A DNA stretch of 64,000 bases, taken from Erythrobacter sp. SDW2. GTDB lineage: Bacteria; Pseudomonadota; Alphaproteobacteria; Sphingomonadales; Sphingomonadaceae. Under the pieces are notes generated by a model, which searched no databases, was not told the origin of the DNA, and saw only the letters and a list, made by a program, of their open reading frames with translations. Numbering within the stretch: position 1 is the first letter of the stretch; each line of letters starts with the position of its first letter. Positions 34,334 to 43,226 of this stretch are shown piece by piece. The DNA lies in contig NZ_CP090370.1 of NCBI RefSeq assembly GCF_021431965.1, positions 310,001 to 374,000 of the forward strand, written 5' to 3'. Position numbers and translations under genes: made by a program.

Positions 34334-34901
34334 CACCATCGACCGACTGCTGATCGACGTGCGCGCCAGCACGCAGGGTTTCAGCGAGGATATCGCGCAG
34401 ATGCGCAGCCAGTTCGACGGCACGCTGCTCGACGGTTTCGCCAGGGCCGGCGACGTGCTGGAACGCGGGTTGCTGAGCGCGATCCGCAAGGGCTCGCTCG
34501 GCTTCGAAGACTTGCAGCGCCTCGCCGGGCGGGTGCTCGACCAGATCGCGGCGCAGGCGCTGCAATTGGGGCTCGACCGGATTTTCGGCGGTGCAGGGGG
34601 CGAGGGGGGACTCGGTAGCCTGTTCGGCGGGCTGCTCGGCACCGTCTTCGGCCTGCCCGGGCGCGCCACCGGCGGGCCTGTCGCGCCCGGACGCGGCTAT
34701 CTCGTCGGCGAGCGCGGCCCCGAGTTGTTCGTGCCGACCAGTGCGGGCCGGGTCGAACCGTCAATGCAAGGCAGCGGTGGCCGCACCGTCAATGTCGCCA
34801 TCCGCCTCGCCGCCCCGCGCGGCACCGACGCCCCCCGCGCCATGCAGCGCTCCAGCCGCCAGCTGGCGAGCGCTGTTCACCGAAGCCTGCTGCAAACCTA
34901 G
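34326..34901 (+). CDS. GTA tail tape measure protein (gp11)
   Basis: 191 residues. Length sets tail length: about 190 residues is short, as for GTA tails of about 50 nm. The N-terminal helix DRLLIDVRASTQGFSEDIAQM, a Gly-rich middle (FGGLLGTVFGLPGRATGGPVAPGRGYLVGERGPELFVP) and a helical C-terminus match gp11. The ATG at 34326 has GGAGG 9 nt upstream; another at 34317 abuts it and is less likely. Confidence 0.88.
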   Translation: MDDTIDRLLIDVRASTQGFSEDIAQMRSQFDGTLLDGFARAGDVLERGLLSAIRKGSLGFEDLQRLAGRVLDQIAAQALQLGLDRIFGGAGGEGGLGSLFGGLLGTVFGLPGRATGGPVAPGRGYLVGERGPELFVPTSAGRVEPSMQGSGGRTVNVAIRLAAPRGTDAPRAMQRSSRQLASAVHRSLLQT

Positions 34902-34908
34902 CCTTCGT

Positions 34909-35005
34909 CGTCATCCCCGGCCCACGAGCCGGGGTCCCGCTGCACTTGAGCCTTGCCGCACAGCCCGAAGAACAGCGGGACCCCGGGTCGAGCCCGGAGT
35001 GACGG
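34909..35005. repeat. Palindromic repeat, full family C element
   Basis: Left CGTCATCCCCGGCCCACGAGC with CCGGGG; right CCCCGGGTCGAGCCCGGAGT. Half of it is nearly identical to the insert in gluQRS. It fills the gap before the distal tail gene. Confidence 0.85.
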
Positions 35006-35041
35006 TTGCAGGGTGGCACATTGGCCGAAACGGAGAACCCC

Positions 35042-37366
35042 ATGAGCTTCTGGCTGGCCCGCACCCGCAACGGGCAATTCCACGACTATATCCAGCGCTT
35101 CGATCCGTGCTTCTGGACCGTCAACTTTCCGCGACCGATGATGGCGAGCGTGGTGACGACCGGTCCGGATTCCCTGCGGGCCGAGTGCGAATTCCACCAT
35201 GCGGGCGAGTTGGCCGGACTGATCTGGGACAGCGTCGACAGCCTCGACCATCCGCTCTGCGCCTATGTCACCGATCGCAATTACGAACACACCGTGCTGC
35301 GGTTTCGCTGGCGCTCGTCCGGTCTTGTCCCGCTCGATGCGGCGAATGGCCCGACGCTGACGATCGAAGGTTTCGACACATTGGACCAGCCGCGCAGCTG
35401 GTATGTGCGGCTGTGGAACTACGCCGAGGGCACGCCCGAGGATGCGCAGATCACCTTGCCGTTCTCGGTGCTCGAAAGCGGCTTCACCCTGCCGGGCGAG
35501 CCGGTCGCGGTGACGCGGATCGAGCGGATGTTCATTTCGCTGGTCCCGCCCGGCTATGCCCCGGGCAGCACCGCCCGCCTGCCGGCGCGCGCCAATGGCT
35601 GGGTCGAACTGAGCGGGATCGCCTGCGAGGGCGAGCGGGCCATGCTGGAGATCGGCGATGTCCTGCTGCCCCCGCATGGCGAGCAGATCGCCACCGCCTA
35701 TGACGACAGCTTCAACCAGACCCCGGCCCGGCTGCTGCGGCAGGCGCGCGCGCTCGGCTATCGCGGGCGGGTGCTGCATTACCTGGGGATGAGTCACTTC
35801 TTCCGGCTGGAAGACGGCGGCGGCGAACTGGTGGCGAGCCCGGCTGGCACACTCTGCACGCCGGCCGAGGCGTGGCACGCCGCCTTCTTGGCTTCCGCCG
35901 AAGCGATGGGCTACGCAGTGATCGCGTCGCTTTCCTACGAGCTCTTCGCTGCCCATTGCCCAGAGCACTGGCAGCAGCGCGCCCACGATGGCACGCCGGC
36001 GCGCACCGGGTGGGAGCCGCCTTCGGCACTGCTCTCGCCCGCCCAACCGCAAGCGATGGCGTGGTTGCAGGCAGTCGCAGCACGCTTTGTCGCCTTGCAG
36101 GAAGCAGCGGGCTTGCCAGCTTTGTTCCAGATCGGCGAACCGTGGTGGTGGGTCATCCCTGCCAGCCGGGCGCCGTGCCTCTATGATGACGCTGCGCTGA
36201 CCGTGCTGGGTGGATCAGCGCCAGCCATAACCGATCTGCGCGAAGCCATGACGGCATCGCAGCTCGACCTGCTCGATGCGGCGGGAGCCTTGCTTGCCCA
36301 ATCGACCGCTGCCTTGACGCAGGCGGTCCGTGATGCGGCGAGTGGCCCGGCCGAAGTGCTGCTACTGGCCTTCACGCCGACAATCCTCGACCCGGAAATG
36401 CCGGAATTGAAGCGCGCCAACCTGCCGCTCGGCTGGGCGCATCCGGCCTTCGACCGGCTCCAGCTGGAGGACTACGACTGGCTGACATCGGGTGCGCAGG
36501 CGCTCAGGCGGGCAGCCTATGCCGAGGTCGATAGCCGGCTCGGCTATCCGCGCGAGCGGCAGGATTACCTCTCGGGCTTCGTGCTGCTGGCCGAGGATGC
36601 CGACGCGCGCTGGCCGCTGATCGATGCCGGGCTCGACGAGGCGGCAGCGCGCGGCGTGACCCAACGGTTCGTCTGGGCCCAGCCGCAGATCGCCCGCGAT
36701 GGCTACACCCGCCTCGCCGCCCATCAGGAGACCGACGTGCAAGCTTTCGACGATGTGCTCTATCCGCTGGCACTGGGACGGGACACCGGGGTGAGCCCCG
36801 AATTCTCGACCACTGTCGCAGTGACCGCCTCCGGACATGAACGGCGCAATTCCCTGTGGTCCGATGCCCGGCTTCACTTCGACGTGGGGCCGGGGGTCCG
36901 CTCCGAGCATGAGCTCGGGACGCTGATCGCCTTCTTCCGTGCCCGGCGCGGGGCCGCGCGCGGGTTCCGCCTGGGCGATCCGTTCGATTTCAGTTCCAAC
37001 GGGATGACCGGCACCCCGACCATGTCCGACCAGGCCATCGGGCGTGGCGACGGGCTGACCGCCGAATTCGCGCTGGTGAAGCGTTACGGCGCGGGCGACG
37101 AGGCCCAGCTTCGCCCGATCACCCGGCCGCGCGCCGGCTCGATCCTGGTGGCTGTCAATGACGAGCCCGCTTCCGATTGGACCCTCGCCGAGGGTGGTAA
37201 GGTCGTGTTCGAAACCGCTCCACCACAGGGCGCATGGGTGACCGCGGGCTTCCTGTTCGACGTTCCGGTCCGTTTTGCGGAGGACCGGCTCGACATCAGC
37301 GCCGCAACCTTTGCGGCGGGTGAGGCACCCTCCGTGCCGCTGATCGAAATCCGCGAGGCCGTATGA
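35042..37366 (+). CDS. GTA distal tail protein (DUF2460, gp12) with a large N-terminal fusion
   Basis: 774 residues, far longer than the about 210 of Rhodobacter gp12. The DUF2460 part is residues about 565-774 (FRARRGAARGFRLGDPFDF, RPITRPRAGSILVAVN). Residues 1-240 look like a beta-rich domain; about 240-480 look like a TIM barrel, with GYRGRVLHYLGMSHF and ALFQIGEPWWW strand ends. Similar proteins in sphingomonad GTA clusters are called non-contractile tail sheath; sugar binding is inference. Start with CGGAG 8 nt upstream. Stop overlaps gp13 by 4 nt. Confidence 0.88.
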   Translation: MSFWLARTRNGQFHDYIQRFDPCFWTVNFPRPMMASVVTTGPDSLRAECEFHHAGELAGLIWDSVDSLDHPLCAYVTDRNYEHTVLRFRWRSSGLVPLDAANGPTLTIEGFDTLDQPRSWYVRLWNYAEGTPEDAQITLPFSVLESGFTLPGEPVAVTRIERMFISLVPPGYAPGSTARLPARANGWVELSGIACEGERAMLEIGDVLLPPHGEQIATAYDDSFNQTPARLLRQARALGYRGRVLHYLGMSHFFRLEDGGGELVASPAGTLCTPAEAWHAAFLASAEAMGYAVIASLSYELFAAHCPEHWQQRAHDGTPARTGWEPPSALLSPAQPQAMAWLQAVAARFVALQEAAGLPALFQIGEPWWWVIPASRAPCLYDDAALTVLGGSAPAITDLREAMTASQLDLLDAAGALLAQSTAALTQAVRDAASGPAEVLLLAFTPTILDPEMPELKRANLPLGWAHPAFDRLQLEDYDWLTSGAQALRRAAYAEVDSRLGYPRERQDYLSGFVLLAEDADARWPLIDAGLDEAAARGVTQRFVWAQPQIARDGYTRLAAHQETDVQAFDDVLYPLALGRDTGVSPEFSTTVAVTASGHERRNSLWSDARLHFDVGPGVRSEHELGTLIAFFRARRGAARGFRLGDPFDFSSNGMTGTPTMSDQAIGRGDGLTAEFALVKRYGAGDEAQLRPITRPRAGSILVAVNDEPASDWTLAEGGKVVFETAPPQGAWVTAGFLFDVPVRFAEDRLDISAATFAAGEAPSVPLIEIREAV

Positions 37367-38178
37367 CGCGGGTATTCTTTGCTTCCGAACTCGAAGGCGT
37401 CGCGACCTGGTGGCGGATCGAGCGCCGCGACGGCATCACCCTCGGCTTCACCAGCCATGACCGCGATATGATGTTCGATGGCGTGCTGCACCGCGCCGCG
37501 CCGGGCGTGCTGCCAAGCGCGATCCGCAAGACCTCGGCCCTCGATGGCGACAGCGCCGAGATGCAGGGGCCGCTGTCGCATGACAGCATTGCCGCCAGCG
37601 ATCTCGCGCAGGGGCGGTTCGACGGGGCGCGGGTTCGGATCGGCGCGGTCGATTGGGAGACGCTCGAGCGGATCCAGCTTTACGCCGGGTCGATCGGCAC
37701 GGTCAGCGAGGAAGCGGGCGGTTTCAGCGCCGACTTGCTGTCCGCCAAGGAGCAACTGGCCGCCGATCCGGTCCCCCGCACCAGCCCGACCTGCCGCGCC
37801 AGCTTCTGTGGGCCGGGCTGCACGCTGTCGGCAGCGCGCTTCACCAGCGAGGCGGCGGTCAGCGCGGTCGATCAGGACCGCAATGCCGTGACTTTCGCCG
37901 GGATAGATCCGCAGCTTCACACCTTCGGATCCATCCGCTGGCTCGACGGGCCACAGATCGGGCTGACGATGGAAGTCGTGGCGGTCGAGGGTGATGAGCT
38001 GCTGCTCGATACCCCGCTCGATAGCGGCACTGTCCCGGGGATGCGGGCCATCCTGCGCCAAGGCTGCGACCACACGCTTGCCACATGCCATGCGCGCTTC
38101 GCCAATGCCGCCAACTTCCGGGGCGAGCCATTCCTGCCGGGCAATGACCTGCTCGCCCGCTATCCGAGCGCGCAATGA
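37363..38178 (+). CDS. GTA tail hub protein (DUF2163, gp13)
   Basis: 271 residues. N-terminal DUF2163 (TLGFTSHDRDMMFDGVLHRA) and C-terminal phage_BR0599-type region. Four cysteines (TCRASFCGPGC and CDHTLATCHARF) are kept, which in the Rhodobacter GTA bind an iron-sulfur cluster at the tail tip. The end overlaps the NlpC gene by 4 nt. Confidence 0.92.
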   Translation: MTRVFFASELEGVATWWRIERRDGITLGFTSHDRDMMFDGVLHRAAPGVLPSAIRKTSALDGDSAEMQGPLSHDSIAASDLAQGRFDGARVRIGAVDWETLERIQLYAGSIGTVSEEAGGFSADLLSAKEQLAADPVPRTSPTCRASFCGPGCTLSAARFTSEAAVSAVDQDRNAVTFAGIDPQLHTFGSIRWLDGPQIGLTMEVVAVEGDELLLDTPLDSGTVPGMRAILRQGCDHTLATCHARFANAANFRGEPFLPGNDLLARYPSAQ

Positions 38179-38579
38179 GCGAGGTCGGCGAGTGCATGGC
38201 AGCACATGCTCGAACTCTGATCGGCTCCCGCTTCCGCCTGCACGGACGCGACCCGGCGACAGGGCTCGATTGCGTCGGGGTGGTGGCGGCCTGCCTGAAG
38301 GCCGCTGGCCGACCGATCCGCGTGCCCCCCGTGTATGGTCTGCGAAACACGGACATCGCCCCGCTGCTGGGACTGAGCGAGCGCGCGGATGCGAAGAGCG
38401 GGGCGCTGCCCTGCCAGAGCGGCGACATCCTGCTGGTGTGGCCCGGCCCGGCCCAGCATCACTTGCTGCTGGCTGCAGGCCCGCACAGCTTCATCCACGC
38501 CCATGCCACGCTCAGGCGCGTGGTCGAGACACCTTTCCCCGCGCCATGGCCGATCGAGCGCCATTGGCGGCTGACCTGA
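38175..38579 (+). CDS. GTA cell-wall peptidase (NlpC/P60, gp14)
   Basis: 134 residues. The catalytic Cys is in GLDCVGVV and the His in HHLLLAAG; a further His is in HAHATL. The enzyme would open peptidoglycan during DNA delivery. It is tail-borne rather than a host autolysin, as it has no signal peptide and sits between hub and megatron genes. Confidence 0.92.
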   Translation: MSEVGECMAAHARTLIGSRFRLHGRDPATGLDCVGVVAACLKAAGRPIRVPPVYGLRNTDIAPLLGLSERADAKSGALPCQSGDILLVWPGPAQHHLLLAAGPHSFIHAHATLRRVVETPFPAPWPIERHWRLT

Positions 38580-38592
38580 ATGAGGAAGCATC

Positions 38593-40773
38593 ATGGCAAC
38601 CCTGGTCCTTTCTGCTGTCGGCACGCTGGTCGGCGGCCCCATTGGCGGCGCGGTCGGCGCGCTGATCGGGCGGCAGGTCGATGCGAAGATCGTCGGCAGC
38701 CCGACCCGCGAAGGTCCGCGCCTGACCGAGCTCGCCGTCTCGACCTCCAGCTACGGCCAGCCGGTCCCGCAGATCCATGGCACCATGCGCGTGGGCGGTT
38801 CGATCATCTGGGCGACCGACCTCAGCGAAAGCCGCAGCACCAGCAGCGGCAAGGGTCAGACCAAAACTACCACCTACAGCTACACGACTTCCTTTGCGGT
38901 CGCGCTTTCCAGCAGGCCGATCAAGCGTGTCGGGCGCATCTGGGCCGACGGCAATTTGCTGCGCGGCGCGGCGGGCGACCTCAAGGTGGCTGGCTCGCTC
39001 CGCGTCCACAGCGGGCACGGCGACCAGCCGCTCGACCCTTTGATAGCGTCGGCGGAAAGCGGCGCCTGCCCGGCCTTTCGCGGTTGTGCCTATGCCGTGT
39101 TCGAAGACCTCGACCTGACAGACTTCGGCAATCGCATCCCGGCACTGTCGTTCGAGGTGAGTGCGGACGATGGAGAGGTAACGCTGCCTGCGCTGCTGGC
39201 AATGAACGCCAACGCAGCGCGGGGGCTCGCCGGTCTGGGGGGTTTCGCCCTCGATGGCGGCGCGCTGGCAAGCAACCTCGGGATTATCGATACTGTTTAC
39301 CCGCTCGCATGCGAGGCGAGCGATGCCCAGCTGCGTTTCTCCGATCCCGAAAGCGCGACCGCTGCAGTTGCTCTCCCACAGGCGATCGCGGCGTGGGATG
39401 AGGACGACTTCGGTGGCCCATCCGGCGTGCGTGCGGCGCGCCGGACGCAATCCGATGAAGCCCCGCGAGCCTTGCGCTATTACGATCCGGTACGCGACTA
39501 CCAGCCCGGAATCCAGCGCGCGGTCGGTCCGACCCCGACTTCGGGCCAGCCCGTGATCGAGTTTCCCGGCGTCCTCGCTGCGGAAAATGCCAAGACCCTG
39601 ACCGAGAGCGCCAGCCAGAGGGCCAGATGGAGCCGCGAACGCATGGCCTGGCGCATGGCCGAGCTCGATCCCGCAATCCAGCCTGGCACCCTGGTCGCTG
39701 TTCCTGGCAGGCCGGGAGAATGGCTGGTGACGGCGTGGGAATGGCGGGAAAGGGGCATCGAGCTCGAACTGTTGCGCCGTCGACCCGTCGCTGCCCGGGT
39801 GGGAGGCGAAGCAAGCGGGTCGGCCAACCTTCCACCCGACATTGCGTACGCCCCCACGCTGCTCGATTATTTCGAGCTGCCGTGGGACGGCAGCGGAAAC
39901 CCGGTGCAGCGGCAAGCATGGGCGGCAGTCGCGACGAGCGGGGCAGCCCGTGGCGCCACGCTCTTCACGACCGATGGCGGAACGCTCGAACCTGTTGTTG
40001 CAGTGCCACGGGCCGACGCCCTCGTCGGCGAACTGGCCGCCCCTCTCGGCCCTTCTCCGGCTCTCATGCTCGAGCGGCACTCGTCAGCGGAGGTGATTTT
40101 CTCCAGCTCCGAACCCGATTTCGCGAACAAAAGTGCCGAAGCGCTGGCAAGCGGGGCCAATCGCTTGCTGGTCGGCGACGAAGTTGTCCAGTTCGCTTCC
40201 GCAACACCCATGGAACCCAGCCGCTGGCGACTAAAGGGCCTCTTGCGCGGACGGGGCGGCAGCGAGGCGGCGGCCCGACTAGGCCATCCGCCGGGCACGC
40301 GAGTTGTGGTGCTGGATGATCGGCTGGCGGCAATTCCGCTCGGCCCAGCCTTGCCGGTGCCGCCAACGAGGCTGGCCGCCATCGGGCTGGGAGACATCGA
40401 GCCAGCCTACGCGACCTTGCGCAACCCGTTGGCCAGCGTCACGCCGCTTTGTCCCGTCCATCCCGCTGCTGCAGAAACGCACGACGGCGGCCGGTGCTGG
40501 CGCTGGATCCGGCGCAGCCGCGGACAATGGATCTGGCCTGAGAGCGTCGAGGTCCCGCTGGTCGAGCAATCCGAAAGCTGGCTGGTCGGCGTCGGTGCGG
40601 TCGATAGCCCGGTTCGCAGCTGGCAGTTGGGCGAGCCCACCATGACACTCGATGCGGCTGCGTATGCCGGTCTGCTGCACGTCGCGGGCGGCCTGCCGAT
40701 GTGGGTCCGCCAGCGCGGCAGCGTGGCCCTTTCCCGGGCGCTGCTGCTCGAACACTTGCCACCTTCCACCTGA
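38593..40773 (+). CDS. GTA megatron/baseplate tail protein (gp15)
   Basis: 726 residues, shorter than the about 1,300 of the Rhodobacter protein. The N-terminal Gly/Ala stretch (GTLVGGPIGGAVGALIG) looks like a membrane-inserting helix; STSSYGQPVPQIHGTMRVGGSIIWATDL is the usual megatron opening. The rest forms hub and carbohydrate-contacting domains (FELPWDGSGN, RWRLKGLLRGRGG). The end overlaps an alternative start of the next gene. Confidence 0.9.
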   Translation: MATLVLSAVGTLVGGPIGGAVGALIGRQVDAKIVGSPTREGPRLTELAVSTSSYGQPVPQIHGTMRVGGSIIWATDLSESRSTSSGKGQTKTTTYSYTTSFAVALSSRPIKRVGRIWADGNLLRGAAGDLKVAGSLRVHSGHGDQPLDPLIASAESGACPAFRGCAYAVFEDLDLTDFGNRIPALSFEVSADDGEVTLPALLAMNANAARGLAGLGGFALDGGALASNLGIIDTVYPLACEASDAQLRFSDPESATAAVALPQAIAAWDEDDFGGPSGVRAARRTQSDEAPRALRYYDPVRDYQPGIQRAVGPTPTSGQPVIEFPGVLAAENAKTLTESASQRARWSRERMAWRMAELDPAIQPGTLVAVPGRPGEWLVTAWEWRERGIELELLRRRPVAARVGGEASGSANLPPDIAYAPTLLDYFELPWDGSGNPVQRQAWAAVATSGAARGATLFTTDGGTLEPVVAVPRADALVGELAAPLGPSPALMLERHSSAEVIFSSSEPDFANKSAEALASGANRLLVGDEVVQFASATPMEPSRWRLKGLLRGRGGSEAAARLGHPPGTRVVVLDDRLAAIPLGPALPVPPTRLAAIGLGDIEPAYATLRNPLASVTPLCPVHPAAAETHDGGRCWRWIRRSRGQWIWPESVEVPLVEQSESWLVGVGAVDSPVRSWQLGEPTMTLDAAAYAGLLHVAGGLPMWVRQRGSVALSRALLLEHLPPST

Positions 40774-40793
40774 TGCAACGACAGGATTCCGCG

Positions 40794-41249
40794 ATGACAG
40801 ATCCCCTTTCCTACCAATCCGATTCCGCGCGGCATAATCTGCCGCTGTTGTTTGCAGCGCAGGTCCAGAAGGAAATCGTCCTCAACGAAGCGCTCATGCG
40901 GATCGACAGCCTGCTACACCTGTCAGTCGAGGATCGTCTGGCCGCCCCCCCTGTTGCGCCCGAGGAAGGCCAGTGCTGGCTGGTCGCTGCCGGGGCTGGC
41001 GGAACGTGGGCGGGCCACGAGGACCAGATCGCCGCGTTCAGTGGCGCAGACTGGCTCTTTTCGGCACCGCGCGAAGGGATGCGCTGTTGGTTGCAATCGA
41101 CAGGACAATGGCTCAGGTTCGGTGCAGGATGGGTCGCACCGGAGAAGCCGGTGCTGGCGAGTGGCGGGGCAACCGTGGACGCCGAATCCCGCACTGCAAT
41201 CGAGGCGCTGATCAACGCATTGACAGAGGCCGGGATTTTCTCGACATGA
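40794..41249 (+). CDS. DUF2793 protein, last gene of the GTA cluster
   Basis: 151 residues. NLPLLFAAQVQKEIVLNEALMRID and LAAPPVAPEEGQCWLVAAGAGGTWAGHEDQIA identify DUF2793, usually near phage tail fibre genes. An ATG at 40773 overlaps the megatron stop, but ACAGGA precedes 40794. A part in host contact is plausible. Confidence 0.85.
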   Translation: MTDPLSYQSDSARHNLPLLFAAQVQKEIVLNEALMRIDSLLHLSVEDRLAAPPVAPEEGQCWLVAAGAGGTWAGHEDQIAAFSGADWLFSAPREGMRCWLQSTGQWLRFGAGWVAPEKPVLASGGATVDAESRTAIEALINALTEAGIFST

Positions 41250-41442
41250 GCCCGGAACCAGAGTTCTACTTGACCGTTTGGCTGGGTATCGGAGTGTAAA
41301 TTGGGGCGAGAAATCGCACCAGTTGCTGGGAATGCGGCATTCTTGCAACAGATTGACGTGTTTGTCAGCTTGCCACTGCTCTGGGGAAAAGTTAGATGGG
41401 AGTCTCTTGGTGGCTCCAATTCGCTAAAAGGGGAATACTATA

Positions 41443-42573
41443 ATGAGGAAACTCGTCATCGGAATGGCGATGGCCTCCACGGCCCTTGCATCGCCGGCGC
41501 TCGCTCGTGACGATGCTTGGTATGTCGAGGTCGACGGCGGCGTCATGATCGTCCAGGATCTGGAATTCGACATCAATGGCGCGGCTGACGATCTGACTTT
41601 CGACGCTGAGGAAGGCTACGACTTCGGCGGTATCGTCGGTTACGACTTCGGTCCGTTCCGTCTCGAAGCAGAAGCCAGCTATCGCGAAGCGGACATCGAC
41701 AATGTGACCGTCGGCCTCGGCGGCTTCCCGAATGGTACTGCCGGAACCTTGGCCCGCTCCGGTGACTATGCGGCTCGTGGTTCCGCCAGCGCGCTGAGCT
41801 TCATGGTCAACGGCTTGTTCGACTTCGGTCCGGATGACGGCCTGCAGGGCTTTGTGGGTGGTGGTGTCGGCGTTGCCCGCACTGCAATCGATGCCCGTAT
41901 CACCGAATCGGGTGCCCCCGGCCTCGACGATTCGGACAGCGGCTTCGCCTGGCAGATCCTCGGCGGTGTTCGCGCTCCGCTGAACGATCGCTGGGACGTT
42001 GGTCTGAAGTATCGCCTGTTCAACGCCAGCGGCGTCGGGCTGGTCGACCGTGCCGGCCGCGATCTGGACACCAAGTTCCGTTCGCATTCGATCCTCGGCA
42101 CCCTCACCTATAACTTCGGTGAGCCGCCTGCGCCGCCGGTTGAGGTTGTCACTCCTCCGCCGCCGCCGGTTGTCGTGACGCCGCCGCCGCCGCGCCCGGT
42201 CACGCCGCCGCCGCCGCCGCCGTGCAACACCGGTCCGTACATCGTCTTCTTCGAGTGGGACAAGTCGGACATCACTCCGGAAGCTGCGAACATCCTGAAC
42301 AACGCGGTGGCAGCATACGCCAACTGCGGTACCGCGTCGGTGATGCTCGCCGGTCACGCTGACCGTTCGGGTTCGGCCACGTACAACGTCGGCCTGTCGG
42401 AGCGTCGCAACGCCGAGGTCCGCAAGTACCTCGCCGGTCGCGGCATTCCCGATGCGCGGATCTCGACGGAAGCCTTCGGCGAAACCAGGAACCGTGTCCC
42501 GACCGCCGACGGCGTGCGCGAACTGCAGAACCGCCGCGTGGAGATCTCTTACGGTCCGGGTTCGGGCATGTAA
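41443..42573 (+). CDS. OmpA family outer membrane protein
   Basis: 376 residues. Signal peptide (cut near ALARDD), eight-stranded barrel with acidic loops to about residue 225, a Pro-rich linker (VVTPPPPPVV repeats), and a C-terminal OmpA domain: FEWDKSDITPEAANIL and GHADRSGSATYNVGLSERRNAEVRKYL, with Asp and Arg that bind diaminopimelate. It anchors the outer membrane to peptidoglycan. Ribosome site AAAGGGG is 11 nt upstream. The 193-bp leader contains no clear promoter. Confidence 0.95.
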   Translation: MRKLVIGMAMASTALASPALARDDAWYVEVDGGVMIVQDLEFDINGAADDLTFDAEEGYDFGGIVGYDFGPFRLEAEASYREADIDNVTVGLGGFPNGTAGTLARSGDYAARGSASALSFMVNGLFDFGPDDGLQGFVGGGVGVARTAIDARITESGAPGLDDSDSGFAWQILGGVRAPLNDRWDVGLKYRLFNASGVGLVDRAGRDLDTKFRSHSILGTLTYNFGEPPAPPVEVVTPPPPPVVVTPPPPRPVTPPPPPPCNTGPYIVFFEWDKSDITPEAANILNNAVAAYANCGTASVMLAGHADRSGSATYNVGLSERRNAEVRKYLAGRGIPDARISTEAFGETRNRVPTADGVRELQNRRVEISYGPGSGM

Positions 42574-42601
42574 GTTCGCTCCTGGCGACAGAAAATCGAA
42601 A

Positions 42602-42628
42602 GGGGCCGGAGCAATCCGGCCCCTTTTT
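42602..42628 (+). terminator. Rho-independent terminator after the ompA-like gene
   Basis: GGGGCCGG / CCGGCCCC stem (8 bp), 6-nt loop, then TTTTT. Confidence 0.9.
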
Positions 42629-42670
42629 CGTTATGGTGTTGGAACACACCACAACCGGAAAGTCGCCGAC

Positions 42671-43195
42671 ATGAAAGCCCCGCTCGCACTCTTAGCTTCA
42701 GCCACGCTCCTTGCTGGTTGCCAATCAGTTGGAGAACTTCCGACCGAGCAGCTTGGCAGCGCAAACTTCACATTATCCAATGGCGTTCCTGCCGGTACCG
42801 CACGGTTGCTCGGCAGTGGCGACACCGTCTCGCTGGCGATCGCCGTTGCCGGACTGACGCCAGGGGCGCATGGCTTCCACCTTCACACCACCGGAGACTG
42901 CACGCGCCCCGAGTTCACTTCGGCAGGGGGACACCTCAACCCTTACGGCAAGGGTCACGGGATCATGGACAGCGACGGCGCACATATGGGCGACTTGCCC
43001 AATTTGACGGTGTCCGCACAAGGCACGGCGACGGCCACTTTCGACCTTCGTGGCAATCGTGCCGAGCTACTGTCGGCCCTGTTTGATAGCGATGGCACTG
43101 CCATCGTCATTCACGCCGATCCGGACGATGGCACCAGCGAACCGGCCGGCAACGCCGGCAAACGCGTCGCCTGCGCGGTTCTCAAGCAGAGCTAG
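42671..43195 (+). CDS. sodC: Cu,Zn superoxide dismutase, lipoprotein
   Basis: Dismutates superoxide in the periplasm. 174 residues. A lipoprotein signal ends in LLAGC, so it is lipid-anchored. Copper/zinc ligands are HLH (GFHLHTTG), the bridging His in GGHLNP, HMGDLP and VIHADPDD; the two Cys for the disulphide are present (GDCTRP and VACAVL). Ribosome site is not strong. 97 bp after the ompA-like gene, separated by a terminator. Confidence 0.95.
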   Translation: MKAPLALLASATLLAGCQSVGELPTEQLGSANFTLSNGVPAGTARLLGSGDTVSLAIAVAGLTPGAHGFHLHTTGDCTRPEFTSAGGHLNPYGKGHGIMDSDGAHMGDLPNLTVSAQGTATATFDLRGNRAELLSALFDSDGTAIVIHADPDDGTSEPAGNAGKRVACAVLKQS

Positions 43196-43226
43196 ATCGA
43201 AATTTCCGAGGCGGCCCGAGGAACGT

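Larger units (their letters stand above)
26047..41249 (+). mobile_element. Gene transfer agent structural cluster
   Basis: Sixteen recognisable head, tail and packaging genes in the order of the Rhodobacter-type GTA, all on one strand with frequent 4-nt overlaps. The base composition matches the host, apart from 27933-28740. No integrase, attachment sites, replication or lysis genes flank it: a YqaA gene is on one side and an OmpA-like gene on the other. This fits a vertically inherited GTA that packages random host DNA better than a prophage. Two features are unusual: an unrelated gene inside, and many repeats. Confidence 0.85.

Noticed and set aside
26047-41249. Intact prophage
   Set aside because: No integrase, repressor, replication, lysis genes or attachment repeats, and the gene order and small tape measure are those of a GTA.
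42121-42230. CCG-rich simple repeat
   Set aside because: It encodes the proline linker of the OmpA-like protein.
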